Shown in pieces: positions 18,451-27,160 of a stretch of DNA of 64,000 nt. Position 1 is the stretch's first letter. Each line of letters starts with the position of its first letter. The notes beneath the pieces are model-generated. The model was given only the letters and a program-made list of their open reading frames with translations, ran no database searches and was not told where the DNA came from. The translations under genes and the position numbers were made by a program. Source of the stretch: Xanthomonas sp. (GTDB taxonomy: Bacteria; Pseudomonadota; Gammaproteobacteria; Xanthomonadales; Xanthomonadaceae); assembly GCF_017163755.1 (NCBI RefSeq), contig NZ_JAFIWC010000008.1, forward strand, positions 111,547-175,546, read 5' to 3'.

Positions 18451-19468
18451 TTCTCACGTCAGACCGTGTCTCGGGCGCAATGAAGAACGCTCGGCTGGCC
18501 TCAGCCTTCTGCACAGGCTCGGGAAGCTTCTGGAAGTAGTTAATGTCAAACACCTCGTCCCATGCCTTGCGCGCCTCGCCACGCGTGCAATTATCTTCAA
18601 GCACCGCGAGCTGCTGAATAGCCCAGCCCAGCTTGTCCCGGAAAAACCGAACCTTTGAGTTGCCGGCTTCGGCAAGCTTGGAGGTATTTACTGGGTGCGC
18701 TACTTCTGTCGACCAGTCCAGCTGGGCCTTGATCGCCTTCCACGTCTCAAGAAGTGCCTCGTCATCGCGACCAGTCGAAGCAACAAAGTGATCAGCAACG
18801 AGTTTGGTGATCACAATGCCACTGGTGGTCTCATCCTTCCAGTCTGAGCGACTGCGCGCATACGCTTTGGTGAGCCGGATGATCCTGCGCATCTGATCGC
18901 CCTCCCCGGCGCTCTCACCATTTCGATCCGAGACCTGCTGCTTGAACCAGCGGGTCGTTGCGCGTGCATCGGAGAGGTCCCACGTGCCATCACCTGCGAG
19001 CTCGAAGATCTCACACGTCCCGCCGTGGCCATCGTCTTCCTTGCGGATGCGATAGACAGGCATGTCAATGTGATACCCCTGGTGGTAAGCCTGCCTGACG
19101 CACTTGGGAAAAACCTCTGCCGGATTGGCAAATCGTTTATCGCGTGACAGGGCCGCGCAGACGCGCTCCTTAGACTCCAAGGGCGTCAGGGGAAAGCCAT
19201 ACTGATCGACAAGCGCTGCTTCATCAAAGTAGACGCCGTCATCGATGTCGTAGTCGAGGTCGGGATCCTGGACCATTGTGTGCATCGCGTATGAGCCCTG
19301 CGTGCACATCATCTTCGGCTGGGTGTGCTCCTCGTCGTCCAGACCGATCTCAAGACGGCGGCGCCCCGTATCCCGGCGCTCGCGCATCGCAGTGCGCTCC
19401 CCGCTGCTGAGCGTAACTTCATCCCCATGAAACTTCCGCATGTCGCTACCGCAGTCAAAAACGCTCAC
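18425..19468 (-). CDS. CBASS CD-NTase (DncV-like cyclic dinucleotide synthase)
   Basis: 347 aa. Nucleotidyltransferase motifs are intact: Q57-G-S59 in 'CTQGSYAM', D74-I-D76 in 'DYDIDDGVYF' and D135 in 'YHIDMPVYR'. After phage sensing it should make a cyclic oligonucleotide that activates the adjacent phospholipase. The gene order matches the Vibrio DncV operon, so 3',3'-cGAMP is a plausible but unproven product. The C-terminus is '...NGRFG'; a terminal glycine is what Cap2 needs for conjugation. Its ATG overlaps the capV stop by 4 bases. Confidence 0.92.
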   Translation of the reverse strand: MSVFDCGSDMRKFHGDEVTLSSGERTAMRERRDTGRRRLEIGLDDEEHTQPKMMCTQGSYAMHTMVQDPDLDYDIDDGVYFDEAALVDQYGFPLTPLESKERVCAALSRDKRFANPAEVFPKCVRQAYHQGYHIDMPVYRIRKEDDGHGGTCEIFELAGDGTWDLSDARATTRWFKQQVSDRNGESAGEGDQMRRIIRLTKAYARSRSDWKDETTSGIVITKLVADHFVASTGRDDEALLETWKAIKAQLDWSTEVAHPVNTSKLAEAGNSKVRFFRDKLGWAIQQLAVLEDNCTRGEARKAWDEVFDINYFQKLPEPVQKAEASRAFFIAPETRSDVRNDGNGRFG

Positions 19469-20550
19469 TTTTGTTCTCCTTGCTGCTCACGTAGGCCATC
19501 GGTCAGGGCGGCGCGGAATAGCGCCATTTCGCTGTCGGGCTTGACTGATTGAGCCCACGCGTAGTCAACGTCGGAGGTCGCCTGGCGCCTAAGTGCGTTC
19601 AGCACCTTGGGCCTAGCGTCATCCATGTTTTGGATGTATTTCAGCAACTTCTCTGATGGGCACTGCGCAGGCATGCGGAATGCCATGCTGCCGTCTTTGC
19701 GCAACTGCAGGATCTTCTTGCTGAGGTAGTCGTAACCAACGGCCTGCGAGTTGAGACTCGTCGTGATCGCACTGACGCCACCGCGCCAGCCCCAGGCGCC
19801 GCGATATCGCTGGCGTTCAGAGATTTCTTCCCCACCTTGCGCAGGCAGTGCCCCGAGCATGAAGAGGTGAACTGGTCGGTTCTCGCCCAGGTCATCCAAT
19901 ATCTCCACGGCTTCTATCGCGCCAAGTGCCCCCGGGTTGTTGGCCCACAGCCCGCCGTCCGTGTACACAACTCTTGCTTGCCCATCAGGCTCCACCAAGC
20001 GCGCTAGCGCACGCAGAATGGGGGCTGCCGTGGTCGCCATGCACGCATCAACGAGCGTTCGGTTGTCATCGCGTCCATTCAGTCGGGCCAAGTGCCGTGT
20101 CTTGAACACGACAGCAGCATGGCGCGCCATGTCAATCGACGTCAGCGCCAGCCGAATGCCTCGACCGTCATGCACATCCCGAAAGGTTCTCTGGCCGAAG
20201 GTGTGCTCAAGTGCGGCCCTGAGCGCGGCCTCTCCCCGACGGATGCCAAGTCCAAGAAGTGGGACAGACTGCCCAAGGAGTGGGATACGTCTCAACGTCT
20301 GGAACGGAAATATCTGGCCGCCGTGTTCCTGGTAGAGCTGGTCGACCTTGGACAGAGACTCTCCTGCCGCCAATGCGGACGCCACGATCCCCCCAGTGCT
20401 AGTTCCGATGATTAGGTCGAAGCAACGCCCTACATCCAAGTCCACACCGCGATCGTGGCAGACGCGCGCAGCAAACGTCCGCAGGTACGTCGCCTGGTAG
20501 ACCCCTCGCATACCTCCGCCATCCAGGCAAAGAACTCGAAATGGCTTCAT
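19465..20550 (-). CDS. capV: CBASS effector CapV: patatin-like phospholipase
   Basis: 361 aa. I start at ATG 20550, preceded by GGAGGA with a 6-base spacer, rather than the TTG at 20562. The oxyanion loop is D10-GGGMRG, the nucleophile elbow is G49-T-S51-T-G53, and the catalytic Asp is D198 in 'TDGG'. CapV is activated by the CD-NTase product and degrades the inner membrane, killing the infected cell. First gene of the CBASS operon; the operator region lies just upstream. Confidence 0.94.
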   Translation of the reverse strand: MKPFRVLCLDGGGMRGVYQATYLRTFAARVCHDRGVDLDVGRCFDLIIGTSTGGIVASALAAGESLSKVDQLYQEHGGQIFPFQTLRRIPLLGQSVPLLGLGIRRGEAALRAALEHTFGQRTFRDVHDGRGIRLALTSIDMARHAAVVFKTRHLARLNGRDDNRTLVDACMATTAAPILRALARLVEPDGQARVVYTDGGLWANNPGALGAIEAVEILDDLGENRPVHLFMLGALPAQGGEEISERQRYRGAWGWRGGVSAITTSLNSQAVGYDYLSKKILQLRKDGSMAFRMPAQCPSEKLLKYIQNMDDARPKVLNALRRQATSDVDYAWAQSVKPDSEMALFRAALTDGLREQQGEQK

Positions 20551-20729
20551 CGTGTCCTCCAATGCCCCTAGGACACTAGATATGGGATTTCTTGACCCCT
20601 ACACCCCAAGGAGTAGTGGCTACCGAAGGGACGCCCCTCCGGATGGCAAGCTAACATCGACATGAACCAGAATCAAGAAACTTTTCTAATAGATTGAGAG
20701 ATACTAGTCCTTTGATCCGAATTGCCCAT
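20551..20729. promoter_or_regulatory. Divergent control region with nested inverted repeats
   Basis: This region lies between capV (leftward) and the WYL regulator (rightward). Two nested inverted repeats are visible: outer AGGACACTAG (20570-20579) with CTAGTCCT (20704-20711), and inner TTTCTTGA (20588-20595) with TCAAGAAA (20673-20680). Paired sites flanking the promoters suit a dimeric WYL/CapW-type repressor. An AT-rich 'TTTCTAATAG' at ~20682-20691 could be the -10 of the regulator gene. Functional assignment is inference. Confidence 0.55.
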
Positions 20730-21623
20730 ATGTCTGAACATTTTCCGCCCCCATTCAGCTCCAAGACATGGAGTCAACGCCAGCGCTACGCCTTCATCGA
20801 GAATCGGCTGTACTGGGAGGGGGAGCTAACCCGCTCATCGCTCATGGAGCGCTTCGGCATATCAGCGCCACAGGCTTCAGACGACGTCGCGAGGTATCTG
20901 GAGCTGGCCCCCCAGAGCATCGAGTACGATCGGGTCAGAAAGGCGTTTGTCCCCACCCGGCACTTCCAGCCACGCGTAGCCAAGCCTGATGCGCGCCAGT
21001 ACCTGACGCAGTTGCTGCTATCAGCTGATGACGCAATTGCGTCCGGTGACTCTTGGTTAGGCGATGTACCAATGCACGCCGTCATGCCTAGAGTGCGCAG
21101 GCGACTGGATACGGAGACGCTGAGGCCGGTCGTGTCCGCAATCAGACACCGTCGAGCTATTGAGATTCGCTATCAATCGATGTCGACACCAGATCCGGTC
21201 CTGCGATGGATTGCACCGCATGCCTTGGTCTACGACGGGGCCCGATGGCATATCCGAGGCTGGTGCTTCAATAGGTCTCGCTTTACCGATTTCGTCCTGG
21301 CCCGAATCCTCCAGATCGGCGATAGCCGCGTGTCACCAATGAACCCCGCGCTGGACCGAGAGTGGGAAGAGTTTTTCACCGTCGAACTAGCACCTCATCC
21401 AAGCCTTTCGGAATGGCAACGTCAGGCAATTGAGATGGACTATGGGATGGAGGAAGGAGTGGTCGGTATTCGCATGCGACTGTGCATGACTTGGTACTTC
21501 GAGCGGCACTATGGGTTGGATATCCCCGTAGAGTCCCTTCCAGCGGCTCGTCGGCAGATTGTCATTCGAAATCGAGCTGAGCTGGAGGCGCTTCGGCTTT
21601 CCTGCGCTACCTCTGACGATTGA
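20730..21623 (+). CDS. WYL-domain transcriptional regulator (CapW-like)
   Basis: 297 aa from ATG at 20730; the open frame reaches a TTG at 20694. The N-terminal winged HTH covers ~15-60 ('ELTRSSLMERFGISAPQASDDV'). The WYL domain core is 'RWIAPHALVYDGARWHIRGW', and a C-terminal WCX-like extension reaches residue 297. Divergent WYL proteins of this layout (CapW/BrxR) repress CBASS and BREX operons until infection. Position and nested repeats upstream support control of capV onward. Confidence 0.85.
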   Translation: MSEHFPPPFSSKTWSQRQRYAFIENRLYWEGELTRSSLMERFGISAPQASDDVARYLELAPQSIEYDRVRKAFVPTRHFQPRVAKPDARQYLTQLLLSADDAIASGDSWLGDVPMHAVMPRVRRRLDTETLRPVVSAIRHRRAIEIRYQSMSTPDPVLRWIAPHALVYDGARWHIRGWCFNRSRFTDFVLARILQIGDSRVSPMNPALDREWEEFFTVELAPHPSLSEWQRQAIEMDYGMEEGVVGIRMRLCMTWYFERHYGLDIPVESLPAARRQIVIRNRAELEALRLSCATSDD

Positions 21624-21823
21624 GAGCAATGGACTGAGTTCGCCGGCGCATCGCGTCCGGCATGCGACCGGCCACTCCTGAGGGGCGCAGGGAGGGTGCG
21701 CCCGAAAAGATCCTTGAAGTTGGGGTTGGAGCTCCCAACCGGGGCTTGCGGGTATGAATTGGATGTCAGCCTGCATGCAGCACGCGTTGATGGGCGCTGT
21801 TGATGCGGGAGACCGCGATGGGT

Positions 21824-23203
21824 TCACAGCGGAATATCCAGCGGCCCTGGCCAGTGGCTACGTCGCGGCCTATCGAGCCTAGCCAGAGTGCGGCCCCTAC
21901 GCAGTCCCATAGCTATGACCAATTCGAAATCCTCCTTGCGAACGCGCCCCTTGTCGCAGAGGCCAAGACCGTTTTCACCGAAACGCAGGTGCGTAGGGCA
22001 GCTCCAAGTCGTACCGGGCTGGTGCAACGCCCAATGCGTAGAATAGTTGGATGGGTCACACAGCATGGGCTGCCTGTTGGTGCGTGGAACCAGCGATTGC
22101 AGCCGTGCAAGATTGGCGATCCACGCCTCAAAAGAACTGATATAGCTAAGAGCAGCCGCGCTCAGGCTTGGCAATCGCACTGGAACCGCGCAACGTGAAA
22201 ATCCGTCTATTATCATGTTTTGGGTGATGTCGTGAAGCTCTACGCGCCGCTGTAGCAGCCAAACTGCGTACGCTTGGGCGACGCAGCAAAGATGTGGCTT
22301 GAGCGTAATGGGAGCCCAACCATTTTTCCGAACGGCAGCAGTACCCACTGATCTCATCGCATGGATTCTGCACCCGGAGTGGCCCCTGAGGTATGTTCTT
22401 CTTATTTGACGCGCGACGCACCTGAGAAGTTCTTGGTAAGGCGCGATAGCATCTTGATGGTTGTCAGTCGGGAGTGGCAACACCAGTGGGGTCGCTGGAA
22501 ACTGCCTGAAGGAGGCAGGGATCGGCGATAGCGCATGCTGGACAATCGAATCTGGCATGTGAATGAGCGCGAACCAGTAAGCACCCGCGTGGTCATCAGC
22601 TCGATGGCCGTCCCAGCAGATCGCCGAACTTCCACTGCAGGCTCTTTGGTATCCAACGAGTGAGTCATTGGCAGCTTGCAGCCAACGGTGCACTTGTTCG
22701 AGAGAGCGCGCATGCGACGCTTTCTTTCGGCTACTCAATACTCCAGGGACTGCGTCCTTCAGAAGGATCCCTCCACATGACTTACATGTAAAGCTTTGCA
22801 TCTGGGAACCTTTCGTATCCAGCGCAACACCGCAGCTGGGACAGCCCTTCCTCAATCGCGCCCGATGCAGGATGCAGCGAACGAACCGATCATCCTGCTG
22901 ATACTGATAGTGTCGCCCGACTTGGATACAGGCTGGGCAGTAACGAAGCGCTTCGTCTCGCAACCACCTGCACCTCTCGCTCAACGCGGAATGAACGTCG
23001 AAAACTTGCTCCGACTCATCGGGCGGCCTATCGTCGGAAAGCCTTTTCTCCGACAGATGTAACGCTGCACGCACGAGCGGAAGCCTCCAGTAGCTGCCTA
23101 CCGTCATCCACCTAGTTTCGACGTTGTTGAGCCACTCCAGTGTCTGGATGATGGTCCACGAGGAGGAATAGGAGTCGATCAGGCTTCGGCTCCATGAGAT
23201 CAC
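21824..23203 (-). CDS. tniQ: TniQ/TnsD-like target-selection protein
   Basis: 459 aa, ATG at 23203 overlapping the tniB stop by 4 bases. A TniQ-type zinc motif is present: 'ALRYCPACIQVG', then 'CILHRARLRKGCPSCGVAL', then 'FTCKSCGG'. These proteins choose the insertion site in Tn7- and Tn5053-like elements, either by binding DNA directly or through another factor. The canonical N-terminal 'P.ES..SW' motif is weak ('MISWSRSLIDSYSSSW'). Its length is between short TniQ and long TnsD, so it may bind a specific target itself. Confidence 0.82.
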   Translation of the reverse strand: MISWSRSLIDSYSSSWTIIQTLEWLNNVETRWMTVGSYWRLPLVRAALHLSEKRLSDDRPPDESEQVFDVHSALSERCRWLRDEALRYCPACIQVGRHYQYQQDDRFVRCILHRARLRKGCPSCGVALDTKGSQMQSFTCKSCGGILLKDAVPGVLSSRKKASHARSLEQVHRWLQAANDSLVGYQRACSGSSAICWDGHRADDHAGAYWFALIHMPDSIVQHALSPIPASFRQFPATPLVLPLPTDNHQDAIAPYQELLRCVARQIRRTYLRGHSGCRIHAMRSVGTAAVRKNGWAPITLKPHLCCVAQAYAVWLLQRRVELHDITQNMIIDGFSRCAVPVRLPSLSAAALSYISSFEAWIANLARLQSLVPRTNRQPMLCDPSNYSTHWALHQPGTTWSCPTHLRFGENGLGLCDKGRVRKEDFELVIAMGLRRGRTLARLDRPRRSHWPGPLDIPL

Positions 23204-24225
23204 GACGACCTCCGTGCGCGCCCCCTCCCCATCGCCGTGGCAGCCAGCGCGGAAGGTGTCCTGCTCCGATAGCCTGAATCAACGATGGCGCGCTCCCACG
23301 TTTCACGCGGAATCTTCAACCCTTCGACATCACAGCTTTCGCCGTCCTGACCCACCAACATAAGTGCCTCGGCAACCCATTGCATGCTGATTCCCTCGTG
23401 ATCGACCGTACCCGCGGACTGAGCCCGAAATGCGTTGTACATATCCGTTGCACAGTTGGCTAGGCGAAATCCATTGGCATGGGCGGTAGGCCACAGGTAC
23501 TGCGTATACGACCAACCGGATCCGCGGGGGTACTCAGTCTCATCGTCACACGACTTGAGAACCATGCGAAGATCAGCGGCATCCTGCAGACTTCTAAACT
23601 CAATTAGCTCTGCCATGAACCTGATGGTCAGATCTGGCATTTCGGCCATGAACCGCTGGTGCATTGTGCACAGCTGACTTTGCCCAAACAGCACCACCGT
23701 AACCTTGATCTCGCGGGTGTTCAGCCAGTTGACGACACGCTTCAACCATCCCAGGTCTTTGACGTGAAGGTTCTGCGCTTCGTCAATCACCAAAAAGAGA
23801 TGCCTGCCAGAGATCGACATTGCATAGAGAGCTCGCAGCAACTGGTCGCGCTTTCCTGCAAGGGAACGGAGCACGCGCGGCTCAAAGTCGATGATCGAAA
23901 GTAGGTCTTCAATCAAGGCGCCTTCAGCTGCCACTTCCTTGGAGGACGGCTCGTAGATCACGAATGCAGAACCAGGGTACTGAATAGGGGCCAGCTTCTG
24001 GAGTGCGTAAATGCAAGAAGACTTCCCACACAATGGATGGGCCCAGAATGCAATTGAGGACCGAAAGCGCTGTGCCCGGTCAAACACCAAGCGAGCCACT
24101 TCTTTGACTGGCGCGGTAGGGAGTACGGCCGCTGCCATGAGCAATGGGTGCTTGTCCCGCAATGATGCATAAGTCGCTCGGATCGTGGCTATGCTTTCCT
24201 GGATTTCCATTGTCGACCTCATCAT
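23200..24225 (-). CDS. tniB: TniB/TnsC-like AAA ATPase of the transposon
   Basis: 341 aa, ATG at 24225 overlapping the tniA stop by 4 bases. Walker A is slightly degenerate, 'AHPLCGKSS', and Walker B is 'HLFLVIDEAQNL'. A sensor-like 'VVLFGQSQL' follows. TniB/TnsC ATPases assemble on target DNA and connect the targeting protein to the transposase. Family assignment rests on the ATPase motifs and on position between tniA and tniQ. Confidence 0.88.
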   Translation of the reverse strand: MMRSTMEIQESIATIRATYASLRDKHPLLMAAAVLPTAPVKEVARLVFDRAQRFRSSIAFWAHPLCGKSSCIYALQKLAPIQYPGSAFVIYEPSSKEVAAEGALIEDLLSIIDFEPRVLRSLAGKRDQLLRALYAMSISGRHLFLVIDEAQNLHVKDLGWLKRVVNWLNTREIKVTVVLFGQSQLCTMHQRFMAEMPDLTIRFMAELIEFRSLQDAADLRMVLKSCDDETEYPRGSGWSYTQYLWPTAHANGFRLANCATDMYNAFRAQSAGTVDHEGISMQWVAEALMLVGQDGESCDVEGLKIPRETWERAIVDSGYRSRTPSALAATAMGRGRARRSS

Positions 24226-26159
24226 TTCCCGATTACGGTAAAGTCGATGTTTCTAGACGTGCGAACGCGGGAGGCCAGGGTCTTTGTATTGGGTCGCTTT
24301 CCGGAGGGCTCTGACGAGGCCTCTGGTGCATACCCTTTCCTACCCTCTTCCGCCAGAAAGGTCGCAGCTTGCGTAGATCGGGGCGAGTTCACGCAGGCAT
24401 CCAAGGCCTTCTGAGCCAATTTTCCAAGCTCCTCACTGGCGACGTTGGTGTCGGGCTCATCACGTGCGTTCATGATCTTGGATTTGAGAAGGCGTCGAAT
24501 CTCTATGGAGTGCGGGTGCCGCCATCGCGAATCCAATGGCACGAGATTGCCTAACTCCCTACCATCGCGCGTATACACATGGATGTGGGAAATGTCGTAG
24601 GGATCCGCGTGGATCGTGATCGCCTGTCCGATGAGATCCCATCGAGCAGCCAGGATGGGAGAGCCGTACTCTACACTGGAGTAGCAAACGCGCGGCAACC
24701 TACCTTTCTTTTGAGAGCCACGAACTGTGGCTGCGGTCACCTCGACTCTTAGTCGGGGTACCAGCGTAGATCTTGGCGGCCCTAATGGAGCCAGGCACCC
24801 CGAGCCGGGAGCGTAGTACTCAAGCATCTGGGCGGCAGGACTGCTCCCGTAGTTTGCTTCCGTGGGTTTCGAGTTCCACCGCGCAACAGCGATCGAAGTC
24901 GCCTCCATTACCTGCTCAAGGGTTACTTTGTTCCTGACTGCCTGAAGCTCCGGGTGGTTTCGCCGAGTGTCCACCGGGCTATTACCTGTGGTAGACGGCG
25001 ACCGGTGGAAAACATTCGCCGCCATCCAGCCAAACACTCGCTCAACCACTGATCGACGCTGCGGTTGTTTGATCGCTCCGAAGGAAATTGCAGCGCCCGT
25101 CTCCGCCCTGACCCTGTCGCCGACGCAGTCAGATAGATGCGCAAGCGCATTGTCAACGAAGAGGCTGCCAAACCCGAGTCGCAGCTCCGACATCTCCACT
25201 GCCGTCGCAAGCGTGCCTTCTAATGCATGCCGGATCTCCTCCGAGAGGCACTGCCCTGCGGCCGCATGATCAATGCATCTGAGGAAGTCGTACTTGGCAA
25301 TTTGCCGGCGCACAACGATATCCCAGCCAAGAATGTAGTTGGTGAACCTATCAACGACCAAGATGAGCGTCATGCGATGGCTTGGTACGTATTTGGTTCC
25401 CTTGGGAGTCCTGACGCCAACGGTAAAGATGATGTCCGCTGTATGCTCATCAGCCTCCACGATTTCAAAGGGTGCGACGGCTGTGGGACTCTCGGGTCGA
25501 CTGCCCGGCCGCCTTGAACGTTGCTTGCATTCTTCTCCGTACTGCAAGAATGAAACCTTCTCGTGGTGAAGGGTAAGGAAGTGCTTTACGTATTCGGCAA
25601 TGGCTTCTCTGCCGCGTCTGCTGACACAGAATGGCCAGGCGTTCGAGCCAAGCCCTGCGCGGCGGCAGAGTTCAAGGAAGATTTCATGGGCTTTTTTCTT
25701 GCTAACGCGCCCCTCTTTCGCTCCATCAGGACCGATGCCAGTGGCCAGATACATGTCCAGCGCAATTTGAACATTCGGGTGCGAGACGAACAAAGCTGAG
25801 AGGGCCCCTGTATAGCCACCAAATGACTGGCGCGGCATTGCACACACAGGTTTGGATCGAGTGGGCTTCTGCTTCCGGAATCCTTTCAGAAGGCCCGCCC
25901 AGCCGGCAATGCGGCCATCATTCATAACAGCAATACATCGATTGAGGTATCGCAGTAGCTCGCTGGTTTCTATCCCGAACAGCGAGGCGATCTCGGCAGT
26001 CGGACGTCCGCTCAGATATGCAACGAGCCCTTTCCTTCTTCTCTCAAACAGAGCCAGGTCCGCTGGGTCCAACTGACTGGTGTCACAAGGCGGCCACTCA
26101 TCACAATTGGCGAGCTCCTGCGGGAGCGTTCTCCGATTGAAATTAAGGTTTGAAGTCAT
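24222..26159 (-). CDS. tniA: TniA/TnsB-like DDE transposase
   Basis: 645 aa from ATG at 26159; the frame is open further to 26240 inside the preceding gene. The rve-type catalytic triad is present: D237 in 'IVEADEHTAD', D336 in 'LFVDNALAH' and E373 in 'SVVERVFGW'. An N-terminal HTH region precedes the core, and a Mu-type C-terminal beta-barrel region ('LAARWDLIGQAITIHADPYD') follows it. It should bind the terminal repeats and join 3' ends. It overlaps the TnsA-like gene by 17 bases. Confidence 0.92.
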   Translation of the reverse strand: MTSNLNFNRRTLPQELANCDEWPPCDTSQLDPADLALFERRRKGLVAYLSGRPTAEIASLFGIETSELLRYLNRCIAVMNDGRIAGWAGLLKGFRKQKPTRSKPVCAMPRQSFGGYTGALSALFVSHPNVQIALDMYLATGIGPDGAKEGRVSKKKAHEIFLELCRRAGLGSNAWPFCVSRRGREAIAEYVKHFLTLHHEKVSFLQYGEECKQRSRRPGSRPESPTAVAPFEIVEADEHTADIIFTVGVRTPKGTKYVPSHRMTLILVVDRFTNYILGWDIVVRRQIAKYDFLRCIDHAAAGQCLSEEIRHALEGTLATAVEMSELRLGFGSLFVDNALAHLSDCVGDRVRAETGAAISFGAIKQPQRRSVVERVFGWMAANVFHRSPSTTGNSPVDTRRNHPELQAVRNKVTLEQVMEATSIAVARWNSKPTEANYGSSPAAQMLEYYAPGSGCLAPLGPPRSTLVPRLRVEVTAATVRGSQKKGRLPRVCYSSVEYGSPILAARWDLIGQAITIHADPYDISHIHVYTRDGRELGNLVPLDSRWRHPHSIEIRRLLKSKIMNARDEPDTNVASEELGKLAQKALDACVNSPRSTQAATFLAEEGRKGYAPEASSEPSGKRPNTKTLASRVRTSRNIDFTVIGK

Positions 26160-26805
26160 GTTGACACCTGAGAAGCCTTGTATGCGTGCACCATGGATTA
26201 GCATCCATGTCCGAGGCGATCGCGCGAGCACGCAACACAAGCACGGTAGCCCCTATCACAACCGCCGGATGATTTTGGCGGTGACATTGCATCACTTCGC
26301 CCAAAGTGGCCCTGCCGCGCCGCCGGACGATCAGTTCAACGTCTTCTGCTACCGAGGTCAGGTCCGCATCGCGGCTGCGATGGAAAGCGGAGATTGCTGC
26401 TTGCCAGTTGCGGATTCTCATTTCGGACCGGCCGAAGTCACGTATGCTGAGTACGTACATGGAGTAGCCGCACCCAGCGCTCACCGCTTCGATGTCACGC
26501 CTAGCCCGATCTGATCCATCATCGATCATTCGCGCCTGAATCGATCCATCAATCAAAGTAACCAAGGCGTCAACGCAGACTGGACCGCCACTCAAGGGTA
26601 CCTCTAGCTCCTGCTCTCGGTACTCTGCATCTCGGACGGTCGGGTCGCCCTCACAATGGAAGAATAGCTTCATCCGCAGGTCACCACTCAGCGTCACCGG
26701 AAGCTCAGCTGTCGGCGATTGCAACGTCCAGAGGTTTGCCGAGTTACTTGTCCGCGCTTGACGCACGCCCAGCCGGCGTTGCCTGGCCTTCGTAGTAACA
26801 CTCAT
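26143..26805 (-). CDS. TnsA-like endonuclease (catalytic lysine replaced)
   Basis: 220 aa, ATG at 26805 preceded by a GGAG-type site. Being the first gene before the DDE transposase matches TnsA. Residues E61/E64, D79 ('VCVDALVTLIDG') and Q90-A-R92 align by eye with the PD-(D/E)XK core of TnsA_N ('PDFxVxxxDG...ExK'), followed by a helix 'RARRDIEAVSA' and strand 'YSMYVLSI'. The lysine of the motif is arginine, so cleavage of 5' ends may be lost or altered. The TnsA assignment is inferred from order and fold pattern. Confidence 0.65.
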   Translation of the reverse strand: MSVTTKARQRRLGVRQARTSNSANLWTLQSPTAELPVTLSGDLRMKLFFHCEGDPTVRDAEYREQELEVPLSGGPVCVDALVTLIDGSIQARMIDDGSDRARRDIEAVSAGCGYSMYVLSIRDFGRSEMRIRNWQAAISAFHRSRDADLTSVAEDVELIVRRRGRATLGEVMQCHRQNHPAVVIGATVLVLRARAIASDMDANPWCTHTRLLRCQHDFKP

Positions 26806-27160
26806 TCCCTTGCTCCTGATAGACCCCGCTAGAGCGAGGATCTAGGCCTCCACGGGATGCCTTCGGGCTTGGTCATCGTTCCTGGTCAATATAGGCCTAG
26901 GCAGTTGCCTGAAAGCGGCGTCAGGAATGCCACTGGCACGCTCAGGAACGCTACTCCCGCAATGGCAGGGGCGCAACCGTTTCTTGTCCCCCACCAGCAA
27001 TGGAATCCGAACTAGTAGCAGATATACAAGCCATATTCGAACATGTAGCACATATACCTGTTCGCATCATCCTATTCAGCTTGTTAGGGAAGGATGTCTC
27101 GACTCCCTAGACTCTTGAGGTACAAGGTGTCCGAAGTAGCACAAATACCTGCTCCGTCAC
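26806..27160. mobile_element. Right end of the Tn7-like element
   Basis: Non-coding DNA between the TnsA-like gene and the LysR remnant. It carries three direct copies of a GTAGCA-A-ATAC-TG type motif and ends at about 27159, where the outermost repeat is followed by 'CTCCGTCA'. Read inward that gives TGACGGAG then the repeat, matching the layout of Tn7-like ends (short terminal block, then the first transposase site). The matching left end is not in the window. Confidence 0.7.
27015..27151 (+). repeat. Three putative TnsB/TniA-binding repeats
   Basis: Copies start at 27015 (gtagcagatatacaag), 27045 (gtagcacatatacctg) and 27136 (gtagcacaaatacctg). The second and third share 15 of 16 bases, the first 13 of 16 with the second. 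All are in the same orientation, with 30- and 91-base start-to-start spacing. Repeated sites at one end of a Tn7/Tn402-like element are where the DDE transposase binds. Confidence 0.75.
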
